Assembly (NCBI GenBank): GCA_011772275.1
Contig: WVZU01000394.1
Span: 530 to 22,185, forward strand
From: Planctomycetales bacterium
GTDB lineage: Bacteria; Planctomycetota; Planctomycetia; Pirellulales; UBA7805
DNA: 21,656 bases
Direction of reading: 5' to 3'
The notes under the pieces were generated by a model. The model was not told where the DNA came from. It searched no databases and saw nothing but the letters and a program-made list of their open reading frames with translations. Both the position numbers and the translations under genes were made by a program. Below are positions 8,190 to 15,433 of this stretch, in pieces; the stretch's first letter is position 1; the number at the start of each line of letters is the position of its first letter.

Positions 8190-9148
8190 CTCGTCTCAGC
8201 CGCCGGCACCTCGTCGGCCGCCGGTACCTCGTCAGACGCCGGTACCTCGTCAGCCGCAGGTAGCTTGTCAGCCGCAGGTAGCTCGTCGGCCGGCGGCTCG
8301 GCCGCAGTTTCCTCTCCGACCGGTTCGTCAGCCGCAGGTGGAATGCTGGCCGGTGGCGAAACTTCGGGTTGTGTCGAGTTGACGTCCTCTGCCGCCTGGT
8401 CGGACGCGTCTGCCACCAGCCCGGCAGCGGGACCTCTCTTGGGATTTTGGCGGCGGGCTGACGAACCACGGTCTGTCCCCCAACGATCATAGGCGATAAA
8501 CAGCAGTCCCGTTAAAAGAGCGGTGACCACGGACGTCACCACGACCGCGGTCCAGAAGCGAGCGTCGAAGGGCACCCTTTCCTGGTCGCGCCTGTCGGGC
8601 AGCACCGGCATCGGCCCAGCGGCCTCCCTGCTGGCCGGCTCAACCGGTTGCGGCCGTATCTCCGTCTCCTCGGCCGGCGAAGCCGGCGACTCAGACGATT
8701 CGTGAGCCAACTCCGCCGAATCGGCCGACGGGCCCTGGAGCTCTTCGTGAAGCCGCATCACCGTGCCTTCGTTCAATCGATACATCCGTTCGCGCATGTC
8801 GGCACTGACCTTGGCGGGTTGTCCCAGCACCATCGTCAACACGTTGTGGCAGTCTGTCACCTCGCCCAAGTGAATATCCGACTCCAAGCAGATCCGTTCC
8901 AACTCCTGGATTTGCTCAGGCGCCATCGTATTGTCCAGGTACTCGGCGACCGAGCTGGCGTCACGAGCGAGGCCGCGGCCGGTGACAGGAGGCGCACCCA
9001 GATCGCGGCGCACCGAAACCTGCCGCACCCGTTCGATCAGTTTCTTGGCAAATTCGCTCTCGCGGATCTTCTCTTCCAGATTCGAGCGGTCGTTGGGTTC
9101 CAGGATGTTGTCCAGGTACGCCAGGAGAGTTCGGAGGGTCAGTCGCAT
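7754..9148 (-). CDS. anti-sigma-like N-terminal half of the same frameshifted protein
   Basis: The ATG at 9148 has GGAG about eight bases upstream. Residues 1-135 are helical and contain two similar segments, 'LLAYLDNILEPNDRSNLE' (8-25) and 'VAEYLDNTMAPEQIQELE' (67-84), resembling the helical hairpins of anti-sigma factors, but without the usual HxxxCxxC zinc motif. An acidic/proline linker follows, then one membrane helix at about 198-220 ('FWTAVVVTSVVTALLTGLLF'), then the start of the PAADEV repeat. Near residue 318 the frame shifts and reading continues as an Arg/Pro-rich nonsense tail to 7754. The intended protein continues in the frame 8189-6687. This may be a true mutation, a variable site, or a sequence error. 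Confidence 0.75.
   Translation of the reverse strand: MRLTLRTLLAYLDNILEPNDRSNLEEKIRESEFAKKLIERVRQVSVRRDLGAPPVTGRGLARDASSVAEYLDNTMAPEQIQELERICLESDIHLGEVTDCHNVLTMVLGQPAKVSADMRERMYRLNEGTVMRLHEELQGPSADSAELAHESSESPASPAEETEIRPQPVEPASREAAGPMPVLPDRRDQERVPFDARFWTAVVVTSVVTALLTGLLFIAYDRWGTDRGSSARRQNPKRGPAAGLVADASDQAAEDVNSTQPEVSPPASIPPAADEPVGEETAAEPPADELPAADKLPAADEVPASDEVPAADEVPAAETRCRRPTRCRRLTRYRRLMIFRPTSQPRPLSHPLPRRPRPCRRYRLVAGQSRVRWRTNNPRRRLASRACRRRGGLLGSSNLRGTSWPRRRRRANLRPPPQTILRKRTPGQRPPPSRRKRMLVDRPSWAACCLPTRSCCGPTRPWRS
8143..8288 (-). repeat. eight 18-base tandem repeats encoding PAADEV, with a 2-base insertion
   Basis: On the plus strand, eight 18-base units starting GCCGCCGG or close variants run from 8143 to 8288. 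Units 1-3 fill 8143-8196 and units 4-8 fill 8199-8288. Two extra bases (8197-8198) break the register, because 'CGTCTCAGCC' replaces the expected 'CGTCAGCC'. The last two units are more diverged (GCCGCAGG). The repeats encode PAADEV, PASDEV and PAADKL hexapeptides. Confidence 0.9.
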
Positions 9149-9187
9149 GGGGGTGGCTCCGCGAAAACCTTCAAAACAAGAATCGAT

Positions 9188-9204
9188 GACCCGTTGCCCG
9201 GGTC
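9188..9204. other. inverted repeat in leader of the FecR-like gene
   Basis: Arms GACCCG (9188-9193) and CGGGTC (9199-9204) are perfect inverted copies around a five-base loop, about 45 bases before the start codon. An AT-rich palindrome TATTAATA follows a few bases further upstream of the gene and could be part of its promoter. Confidence 0.3.
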
Positions 9205-9292
9205 TCTAGTATTAATAGTGGGCCGGGGCGCGGAAATCCGTGCAAATTTTTTGACCAAAGGTCGCAACCGTCGAGCCTGCTTCAGGTTGCGG

Positions 9293-9502
9293 TCAGCGTT
9301 TGGACGGGAAGGCCACCAGCGCGGTCAGCGATGCCAGCAGCTGGAAGAGGGCGAAGATGCCGGGATGGATGGCGGACAACCAAGGGGGACTCGCCGCCGG
9401 CCGAACCCAGTCCGCGTCGAGCGGCCCGGCCAGCAGGGGGCCGGCCGTGATCAGCAGCAGCAGGGTGGCGGTGAGATAGAAAAGGTAACGCAGCGCGGCC
9501 AT
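9293..9502 (-). CDS. small membrane protein, unknown
   Basis: From the ATG at 9502 this gives 69 residues with two hydrophobic stretches: about 5-22 ('RYLFYLTATLLLLITAGP') and about 47-65 ('GIFALFQLLASLTALVAF'). The end is basic ('PSKR'). The frame is open upstream to 9601, which would add 33 residues without membrane character, so the start is uncertain. I recognise no family. It sits 144 bases upstream of the FecR-like gene on the same strand and could be co-transcribed with it. Two clear hydrophobic segments make it more likely a real gene than the neighbouring frames, but a short frame in GC-rich DNA may be spurious. Confidence 0.5.
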   Translation of the reverse strand: MAALRYLFYLTATLLLLITAGPLLAGPLDADWVRPAASPPWLSAIHPGIFALFQLLASLTALVAFPSKR

Positions 9503-9612
9503 CGGGCTTGTCCAAATCACGGTCCACAAAAAAATTCCAGACGGGATTTCACCCCCATCCCGTTGCAGCGCCTGCCGTCGCTGGGCACTCGATTTTCCCA
9601 AGGGATCCCCGA

Positions 9613-9638
9613 CCTAGGGCCGGCGCCCCAGGCTTTTT
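9613..9638 (+). terminator. terminator-like hairpin with T-run, no gene upstream
   Basis: Arms CCTAGGGC (9613-9620) and GCCCCAGG (9625-9632) pair with one mismatch around a CGGC loop and are followed by CTTTTT. This is the best intrinsic-terminator shape in the window for the plus strand. No plus-strand gene is recognised directly upstream. Confidence 0.4.
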
Positions 9639-10009
9639 CCCCTCACCGCATCGCGGTTGGCGACCAGACCGGTCATCCATCAAACGGAATTGGACCTGGG
9701 CGCGGATTTCTCAAAAACTTCGTAGCCAGCGACGGTTGGTGAGCAATCCGGTTGAGGGCGCTGCGGTGCAACTGGCGGACCGTGCGGTGCGGGTGCCCAG
9801 GGGCCGGGTACGGCAAGTCCTGTCGAGATCCCGACTTGTCGCCGCCCACCTGGAGTCCTGCGGGGGCCGGGCGTGTGGTGGCCAGTCAACACGCGGCCAG
9901 CTGGTGTGTCGTTTTTCACCAACCGGGCTGGGGCCGGATAAGCTGTGCGATACGCCAGGTCGGCCAAAGTGGTGAGCGGCATATTTTCGCTCAACCGACA
10001 GGTCGATAC

Positions 10010-10023
10010 GTCCGCTTGCGGAC
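10010..10023. other. near-perfect palindrome upstream of the TPR gene
   Basis: GTCCGCTTGCGGAC pairs with itself over six bases on each side of TT. It could be an operator for a dimeric regulator. Confidence 0.3.
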
Positions 10024-10040
10024 CGCAAAAATCGCTAGAG

Positions 10041-10071
10041 GTTGAGAGTACTCAACTTGCGTTGAAAGTTG
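10041..10071. promoter_or_regulatory. two overlapping inverted repeats upstream of the TPR gene
   Basis: GTTGAG (10041-10046) pairs with CTCAAC (10051-10056). CAACTT (10053-10058) pairs with AAGTTG (10066-10071). The two structures share bases, so they exclude each other. They sit just upstream of a promoter-like sequence. Confidence 0.35.
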
Positions 10072-10087
10072 CGGAAAAAAATTTTCT

Positions 10088-10116
10088 TTGCCACAGGGCA
10101 GCGGGTAGAATAAAAA
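10088..10116 (+). promoter_or_regulatory. possible promoter for the small TPR gene
   Basis: TTGCCA (10088-10093, five of six matches to -35) is followed after 17 bases by TAAAAA (10111-10116, four of six to -10). It lies about 80 bases before the ATG at 10198. Confidence 0.35.
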
Positions 10117-10197
10117 GGGGAAAGGGAGGCCGCCAAGTGTGCCTCGCGCGGCGATATCCTTTATCCTTTTCCAGGCCACGACAGAGAGTGCTTTCCG

Positions 10198-10710
10198 ATG
10201 AGTGATCCGCGGCAGCGACAACAGCGACTGCTTCGCCAGGCCGAAGGGTACCTCGAGTTAGGTATGTACGAACATGCGCTGGCATCGGTCAAGCAATTGG
10301 AGGGGGGTGACCAGCTGGATGGCCACGCTTATTACCTCAAAGGCGAAGCGCTCCGCTGGCTGACCCGATATCGTGAGTCGCTGGTGGAACTGCATCGGGC
10401 CGCGGAACTGGTACCAGAAGCGGTTCATGTCTGGCTGGCGATGGGGTGGTGTTACAAGCGTGCCGGCCGTTTGGATTTGGCTATCGAATCGCTGGAGGAG
10501 GCGCTGGCTTACGAACCGGGCGAGGCGCTGCTGCATTACAATCTGGCCTGTTACTGGAGTTTGCATGGTGAAAAGAACCGGGCGCTCGAGTATCTTGGCA
10601 CGGCCCTGGACATGGATACCGATTATCTTGAACTGATCAACGACGAACCGGACTTCGACCCGCTGCGCAATGACCCCGACTTTTTAGCATTGACTCGCGT
10701 CATCGCGTGA
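10198..10710 (+). CDS. small TPR-repeat protein
   Basis: This 170-residue protein has no signal peptide or membrane helix, so it is probably cytoplasmic. Several tetratricopeptide units are visible: about 8-38 ('RLLRQAEGYLELGMYEHALASVKQLE'), 45-72 ('YYLKGEALRWLTRYRESLVELHRAAEL'), 78-106 ('WLAMGWCYKRAGRLDLAIESLEEAL') and 111-140 ('LLHYNLACYWSLHGEKNRALEYLGTAL'). The tail 'NDEPDFDPLRNDPDFLAL' (146-163) is a common ending of TPR proteins in this group. TPR folds bind other proteins; the partner is unknown. A weak AGAGAG lies nine bases before the ATG. It precedes the Trk cluster by 170 bases, but that cluster seems to have its own promoter. Confidence 0.85.
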   Translation: MSDPRQRQQRLLRQAEGYLELGMYEHALASVKQLEGGDQLDGHAYYLKGEALRWLTRYRESLVELHRAAELVPEAVHVWLAMGWCYKRAGRLDLAIESLEEALAYEPGEALLHYNLACYWSLHGEKNRALEYLGTALDMDTDYLELINDEPDFDPLRNDPDFLALTRVIA

Positions 10711-10784
10711 AACGGCGTGGGGAAACTCAACGGCCAGTCTCAGGCCGGCGATCTGGGTTGGGAGGGTTGCTTGGAGAGCGGATA

Positions 10785-10814
10785 TTGAATCAGCCGACCC
10801 CCACACGGTATAAC
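10785..10814 (+). promoter_or_regulatory. promoter for the small-membrane-protein/trkA/trkH cluster
   Basis: TTGAAT (10785-10790) and TATAAC (10809-10814) are separated by 18 bases and match sigma-70 boxes at four and five of six positions. The predicted transcript starts near 10821, about 60 bases before the TTG start at 10881. Confidence 0.5.
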
Positions 10815-10880
10815 GGCCTCTCACGGCGGCTGGAAATTCCTCCGGCAACCGTTCCCTTTCCAACCGACAGGTAACTCACA

Positions 10881-11498
10881 TTGGCTGAAAACGCATCAGA
10901 AGTCCCCTCAGTCCGCCAGGTGGATTTGCGAGACCCGTTGCTGGCTGCATGCTTGGCCTTGTTATGGCCAGGTGCTGGCCATCTCTATCAGCGCCGCCGG
11001 GCAAAAGGCATCCTGTTCATGGTCTGCATCGTGGGCACCTTCCTGTTCGGCTGGGACCTGGGTGGGCAAAAGGTGGTCTACGCGTCCTGGCGATCTGGCG
11101 ACCGCCGCTGGCCGTACCTGTGCCAGTTCTGGGTTGGCATACCCGCCTGGCCGGCCCTGGTTCAGACCGCATTTGACCAACCGCTGGGAGACGGCTTCAT
11201 GCGTCCGCCCTCGCTGGCACGCACGGGCAACGACGCCCCCCACGAACTGGACATGTGGCATCAGCAGTATCACAGCCGCTTTGAAATGGGAACGGTCTTT
11301 ACGATGATCGCCGGATTGTTGAACATCCTGGTGATCTTCGACGCCGCGGCGGGTCCGGTTGGCAGCAGTCCTCTCTCGTCCCCGCCGCAGCCCTCGGGGA
11401 AAAAACGGAAAGGATCGCGGGGCGACACGACCGACGAGGACGCAGTGCCCGAACCGCGCGGCCCGGGCCAGGCGGTGGGCGAGGATGCCAAAACATGA
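10881..11498 (+). CDS. membrane protein of unknown function at the head of the Trk cluster
   Basis: This 205-residue protein starts at TTG, supported by ACAGGTAA with AGG nine bases upstream. Residues 20-60 hold hydrophobic segments around the motif 'WPGAGHLYQRRRAKG' (29-43), a pattern seen in small TM2-like membrane proteins. A further hydrophobic segment lies at 137-154 ('GTVFTMIAGLLNILVIF'). The last 45 residues are charged and low in complexity. I believe it belongs to an uncharacterised planctomycete family (DUF6677-like), but this name is from memory and not certain. It overlaps the next gene by four bases (ATGA), so the two are probably translated together. Its place before trkA suggests, but does not show, a link with ion transport. 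Confidence 0.75.
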   Translation: MAENASEVPSVRQVDLRDPLLAACLALLWPGAGHLYQRRRAKGILFMVCIVGTFLFGWDLGGQKVVYASWRSGDRRWPYLCQFWVGIPAWPALVQTAFDQPLGDGFMRPPSLARTGNDAPHELDMWHQQYHSRFEMGTVFTMIAGLLNILVIFDAAAGPVGSSPLSSPPQPSGKKRKGSRGDTTDEDAVPEPRGPGQAVGEDAKT

Positions 11499-11698
11499 AC
11501 GACTGGCTGGTATTCGCCGAAGTCTATCGGCTGTGGTATTCGCTGCCGTTGATCGTGACGGTCAGCCTGGTTTACGCCGCCACGCGGCACGAGGACTTGG
11601 GGCCGATTCTAAAACACGCCACCCGCACGATTGTCTGGATCTTGGCTTTCATGGTGATCGTTTTTGTCATCCTTTATGTCCTTTCCGAGCGGCTCTGA
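11495..11698 (+). CDS. small two-helix membrane protein
   Basis: This 67-residue protein has two hydrophobic segments: about 12-29 ('LWYSLPLIVTVSLVYAA') and about 46-64 ('IVWILAFMVIVFVILYVL'). The linker is charged ('TRHEDLGPILKHATRT'). GAGGA lies nine bases before the ATG, and the ATG overlaps the stop of the preceding gene (ATGA). trkA starts 32 bases downstream. The tight packing and clean membrane profile make it a believable gene. No named family is recognised; it could be an accessory subunit of the membrane complex encoded around it. Confidence 0.72.
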   Translation: MNDWLVFAEVYRLWYSLPLIVTVSLVYAATRHEDLGPILKHATRTIVWILAFMVIVFVILYVLSERL

Positions 11699-11730
11699 AC
11701 GTCCGGCGGTAAGGGCCAGGTATTCGGCGG

Positions 11731-13077
11731 ATGAATATTGTGATCCTCGGTTCCGGCACGGTGGGCACGTCGATTGCCGACCTTCTTTGTCATCATCGCC
11801 ATGACGTGACCGTGGTGGACGACGAACCGGCACGTGTGCGGCAGGTCAACGACCGGCTGGACGTGCGGGCCATCAACGGTTCGGCGGCCCAGTCAAGCGT
11901 CCTGTTTCAGGCCGGCGTCTCGGGTGCGGATCTGTGCCTGGCGGTAACGGGTAACGACGAAGTCAACTTGATCGCGGCCAGCATGGCCAAGGCGATGGGC
12001 GCGGCCCGCACGGTGGCGCGGGTCTATGCGCCGGTTTATTATGATTTGAGCACCTTTGATTACCAGCGGCATTTCAAGATTGACCGGCTGTTGAGCCTCG
12101 AGCATCTTTCGGCCATGGAACTGGCCCACGGCATCCGCCATCCAGGCAGTGTCGTCATGGAACATTTCGCGCGGGGAGAGCTGGAAGTCGAGGAATTCGA
12201 CATCACGGAAAAGACAGCCGCCGTCGGCAAACCGATCAAAAAACTCGGTCTGCCATCCCGGATACGGATCGCCTCGATCGAACGGGAGGGCAGGATGTCG
12301 CTGGCCATGGCGGACGATTCGTTGGTCGTCGGAGATCGGGTGACCCTGATCGGCGCCGGTGATGAAATCGACAGTGTCAAGGATCTCTTTCAGCGCGAAG
12401 CCCCTCCCAAATTGGGTGTGGTGGTCGCCGGCGGCGGCGAAACGGGCTACCACCTGGCCCAGGCCCTGGAAACCGGGCGGTTCGGCGTGGTCCTCATGGA
12501 ACGGGAACGGGACCGGTGCGAGTTCCTCGCCGAAAACCTGCAGCAAACCACGGTCGTCCACAGCGACGCCACGCGCCGCGCCAACTTGGAGGAAGAACGG
12601 GTCGGCACGGCCGATGTGTTTGTGGCCTGCACGCGGGACGACGAAGACAACATCATGTCCTGCGTCACCGCTCGTGAGATCGGCGCAAAAAACATCATGG
12701 CGATCATCAAACGGCCCGACTATGCCGAAGTGGTTGGCAAACTGGGAATCGATCAGGCGGTCAGCCCACGTGAGGTGGTGGCGCGGCAAGTGTTGAGCCT
12801 CTTGTACCGCGGCCCTTTGGTCTCGAGGACCCGCCTGGGAACCGGGACGCTGAGTGTGTTGGAGTTGGCCGTGCGGGAAAACGCGCCTTGCACCCAGCAC
12901 GTGTTGGCGAACTTGAAACTTCCCGCCCAGTGCCTGATCGCCGTGGTTGTGCATTCGGAATACGTACGTGTGCCCGGCGCAGACGACCGTTTGCAGCCAG
13001 GGGACACGGTGGTCGCCCTGGTCGACGATTCCGTCGTGGAAGATACCTTAAAGATTTTCAATACCAACGGCAGTTGA
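11731..13077 (+). CDS. trkA: Trk potassium uptake system, NAD-binding regulatory subunit TrkA
   Basis: TrkA forms a cytoplasmic ring that gates the TrkH channel in response to bound nucleotides. The 448 residues show the duplicated layout of full-length TrkA: RCK-N1 (about 1-120) with GSGTVG at 7-12 and acidic D30, RCK-C1 (about 140-220), RCK-N2 (about 228-345) with GGGETG at 234-239 and E257, and RCK-C2 (about 365-445, 'LQPGDTVVALV'). Both Rossmann motifs look intact, so both halves may bind nucleotide. 'RVYAPVYYDL' (97-106) is in the position of the usual 'RV..p.y' segment. It lies 32 bases after the small membrane protein and 175 bases before trkH. Confidence 0.95.
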   Translation: MNIVILGSGTVGTSIADLLCHHRHDVTVVDDEPARVRQVNDRLDVRAINGSAAQSSVLFQAGVSGADLCLAVTGNDEVNLIAASMAKAMGAARTVARVYAPVYYDLSTFDYQRHFKIDRLLSLEHLSAMELAHGIRHPGSVVMEHFARGELEVEEFDITEKTAAVGKPIKKLGLPSRIRIASIEREGRMSLAMADDSLVVGDRVTLIGAGDEIDSVKDLFQREAPPKLGVVVAGGGETGYHLAQALETGRFGVVLMERERDRCEFLAENLQQTTVVHSDATRRANLEEERVGTADVFVACTRDDEDNIMSCVTAREIGAKNIMAIIKRPDYAEVVGKLGIDQAVSPREVVARQVLSLLYRGPLVSRTRLGTGTLSVLELAVRENAPCTQHVLANLKLPAQCLIAVVVHSEYVRVPGADDRLQPGDTVVALVDDSVVEDTLKIFNTNGS

Positions 13078-13252
13078 AGGAGAGGGTGGATTCGATCTCC
13101 CCGAGGTATCAAGCCGTTGGCTGCAGCCTCGCTGAACGCCGCCCTGGCGCCCCGCTGGGGATTCCTCGAAGAGGGGCCTGCGGCACAAGCCGACGCCAGA
13201 CACGTTGTTCGTCCGCCGCGTTATTGGTAAGCAGACGGCCCAAGGCAGCCAC

Positions 13253-14941
13253 ATGAATTACCGCCTGGTCGCGAAAATGTTGAGCCGCATCACGTTCTTG
13301 ATCGCGGTTACCATGGTCTTCAGTTTGCCATGGGCCTTTCCCGCTCTGTCCGGCTCCAGCAGCTCGGACTTCGAACGGCGCGGGTTGCTGGCCCTCTTCA
13401 GCTCGATAGGCGTTTCCTGCCTGGTCGGTGCTCTCCTCTGGATGCAGGGCCGCGACGCCAAGGGCCAGATGTTTCGCAAGGAGGTGATGGCAATCGTGGG
13501 GCTCAGCTGGGTCCTGGCCACGTTCCTGGGAGCCTTGCCGTTTGCCATCAGCGGCACGTCGCTGAAGAAGGAATTGCCGGGATCGGCGTACACGCCCGCG
13601 ATGGGCGATCCGACCAGCGAGGCAGCGGACTCCCAGCAGAAAATGTATCGCAAACGGCCCATGACGCCGGCGGACTGCTTGTTCGAGGCCCAGTCCGGTT
13701 TCAGCACCACCGGCGCCACGGTGTTGAACGAACTGGAAGACCCGGCTTATGTGCCCCGCTGTATTCTCTTTTGGCGCAGCAGCACGCATTTTCTGGGCGG
13801 CCTGGGAATTATCGTGTTGTTCGTCGCCGTGCTGGGCCAGGGATCGGCCGGCAAACAGCTGATGCGGTCCGAAATGCCGGGTCCCAGCAAGGAGGGTTCG
13901 CAGGCCCGCATGCAACATACCGCCTGGGTCTTTACCGCCATCTATTGCGGGCTCAACGTGCTCCTCACCCTGCTGCTCAAACTGCTGGGGCTCTCCTGGT
14001 TTGATTCGCTGTGCCACGCCTTCGGCACGTTGGCCACGGGCGGTTTCAGCACCTACAACAACAGCATCGGTGCTTTCGCCAGCCTGCCGCACGTGGGACC
14101 CACAAATGCCGCCTGGGCGGAATTCTTTATCATCCTGTTCATGATCATGGCCGGTACGAACTTCACCCTCCTGTATTTCCTCCTCTTGCGGAAACCGGGC
14201 AAATTGCTGGAAGACGTCGAATGGCGGAGCTACATGTGGATCATCGGCGGGGTGACGGCGCTGGTCGTCCTGTTCGGTTACTTTCATGGCGACGAATACT
14301 TCTATTTCCAGGGAGATCCGCTGCGGAGCCTGTTGTCGGGATTGCGACAGGGCATGTTTCAGGTCGTGTCGATCCTCACGACCACTGGCTACGGCAGCGC
14401 AGCAGATTTCGACCAGTGGAACAGTTTTGGGCGGGGCGTGCTGTTCCTGCTGATGTTCGTAGGCGGATGTGCGGGCAGCACGGGCGGCGGCCTGAAGGTC
14501 ATCCGCCATATCCTGTTTCTCAAGATCCTGGGACTCGAACTGGAAAAATCATATCACCCCTCCGTGGTCAGGCCGCTCAGATTGGGCGGTCAGCCAGTCG
14601 AGGAACAGGACTTGCGCAAGAACATCCTCTTGTACTTCGGACTGATCCTGGTGATTTTTGTATTCAGCTGGATGTTCCTGGTCACCGTGGAACCCGATTC
14701 AACCTGGGTCCGCGGGGGGACCGGGCCGGCGAGTGTGGAACACAAGCTGATTGACAGCGCCTCCGGAATTGCTGCCACGCTGAACAACATCGGTCCCGGT
14801 TTGGGCACGGTGGGTGCCAAGCAGAATTACGCGCACTTCCAGTGGTATTCCAAGATTCTCTTCACCTTTCTGATGATGGTCGGCCGGCTGGAAGTCTTTC
14901 CGATCCTGGTCCTGGTCCTGCCCGGCTTCTGGCGGGCGCGC
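13253..14941 (+). CDS. trkH: Trk potassium uptake protein TrkH (channel subunit)
   Basis: The start at 13253 has AAGG seven bases upstream; an in-frame upstream start at 13205 adds 16 poorly fitting residues. The protein of 563 residues is an inner-membrane potassium channel with four repeated pore loops. Filter motifs are 'STTGAT' (151-156), 'ATGGFST' (261-267), 'TTTGYGS' (376-382) and 'NNIGPG' (511-516). 'GGCAGSTGGGLKVIRH' (404-419) is a further TrkH landmark. A hydrophilic insert of about 35 residues lies at 102-138, between the early helices and the first pore loop. TrkA, encoded just upstream, is its expected partner. The coding frame ends with TGA in 14942-14944. Confidence 0.95.
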
Positions 14942-14944
14942 TGA

Positions 14945-15433
14945 ACGCGCGGCCTGGCCAGGGACACGCTGGCCAGGTTGCCCCGCGGCAAAACCAAGCT
15001 GCTCGGGCCGCGAAAAACTAACCGCCAGGGCCCTTGCCCGGCCGCAAGTGGGCCCCGGCCGACCATCCGATCTATCCCCCTGCGGAAAAAACGGCCGCGC
15101 CAGCGGGCCTGTTCTTTTGACGCAGCAACACCCCGCTCGAACCCATGCAGCCAAAACCGCTCGACGGCACCCCCCAAGGGACGCCCCGGCCGATTTGCCA
15201 TCCCAGTCGCCGGCCGGCCCGGTCCGCCTCCCGATCCCCCGCCTCCGGAACAAGCGTCACGGTCCTTACAGGTATCTGCCAACAGGTCAAAGATGCTCGG
15301 CCGCAGCTCTGGCTGCACCGGTATTGTGTTCTTTGCGGCTGTAGAACGCGGTCTGCCCGCCAGCCGACAACCTAGAGTTTCAGGAAAACCGGAACGTTTT
15401 CAGCAAACGCAGATTCAGCCGGCCTGATCCTGA
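14945..15433. other. 489-base stretch without a convincing gene
   Basis: Between trkH and the PEP-CTERM gene, frames on both strands give Pro/Arg/Gly-rich products without domains. A strong hairpin sits near the left end. Near the right end GAAAAC (15384-15389) pairs with GTTTTC (15396-15401), and ATTCAG (15413-15418) pairs with CTGAAT (15430-15435), the latter covering the start codon of the next gene. I see no clear promoter. Confidence 0.5.
14953..14977 (+). terminator. hairpin after trkH, probable terminator
   Basis: CCTGGCCAG (14953-14961) and CTGGCCAGG (14969-14977) form a perfect nine-pair stem with a seven-base loop, nine bases past the trkH stop. Only a short TT follows, so termination would rely on the hairpin or on Rho. 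Confidence 0.5.

Larger units (their letters stand above)
9503..10197. other. 695-base stretch without a convincing gene; several inverted repeats
   Basis: This gap separates the small membrane protein (minus) from the TPR gene (plus). Frames on both strands here translate to Pro/Arg/Gly-rich sequence with no domain. What it does hold: a hairpin at 9541-9563 (ACGGGAT / ATCCCGT), a terminator-like hairpin with a T-run at 9613-9638, a palindrome at 10010-10023, two overlapping inverted repeats at 10041-10071, and a promoter-like sequence near 10088-10116. Confidence 0.5.

Noticed and set aside
7314..8492. Long plus-strand open frame with Ser/Ala/Gly repeats
   Set aside because: It is the antisense reading of the PAADEV repeat and FecR-like gene; GC-rich repeats keep several frames open at once, and the product has no domain.
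14827..15318. 163-codon minus-strand frame after trkH
   Set aside because: It overlaps the conserved end of trkH, is rich in Gly/Arg/Pro and lacks any domain.
15300..15433. Sigma-54/PrsR-type promoter before the PEP-CTERM gene
   Set aside because: I could not find the GG-N10-GC style -24/-12 pattern with the expected conserved bases in the upstream region.
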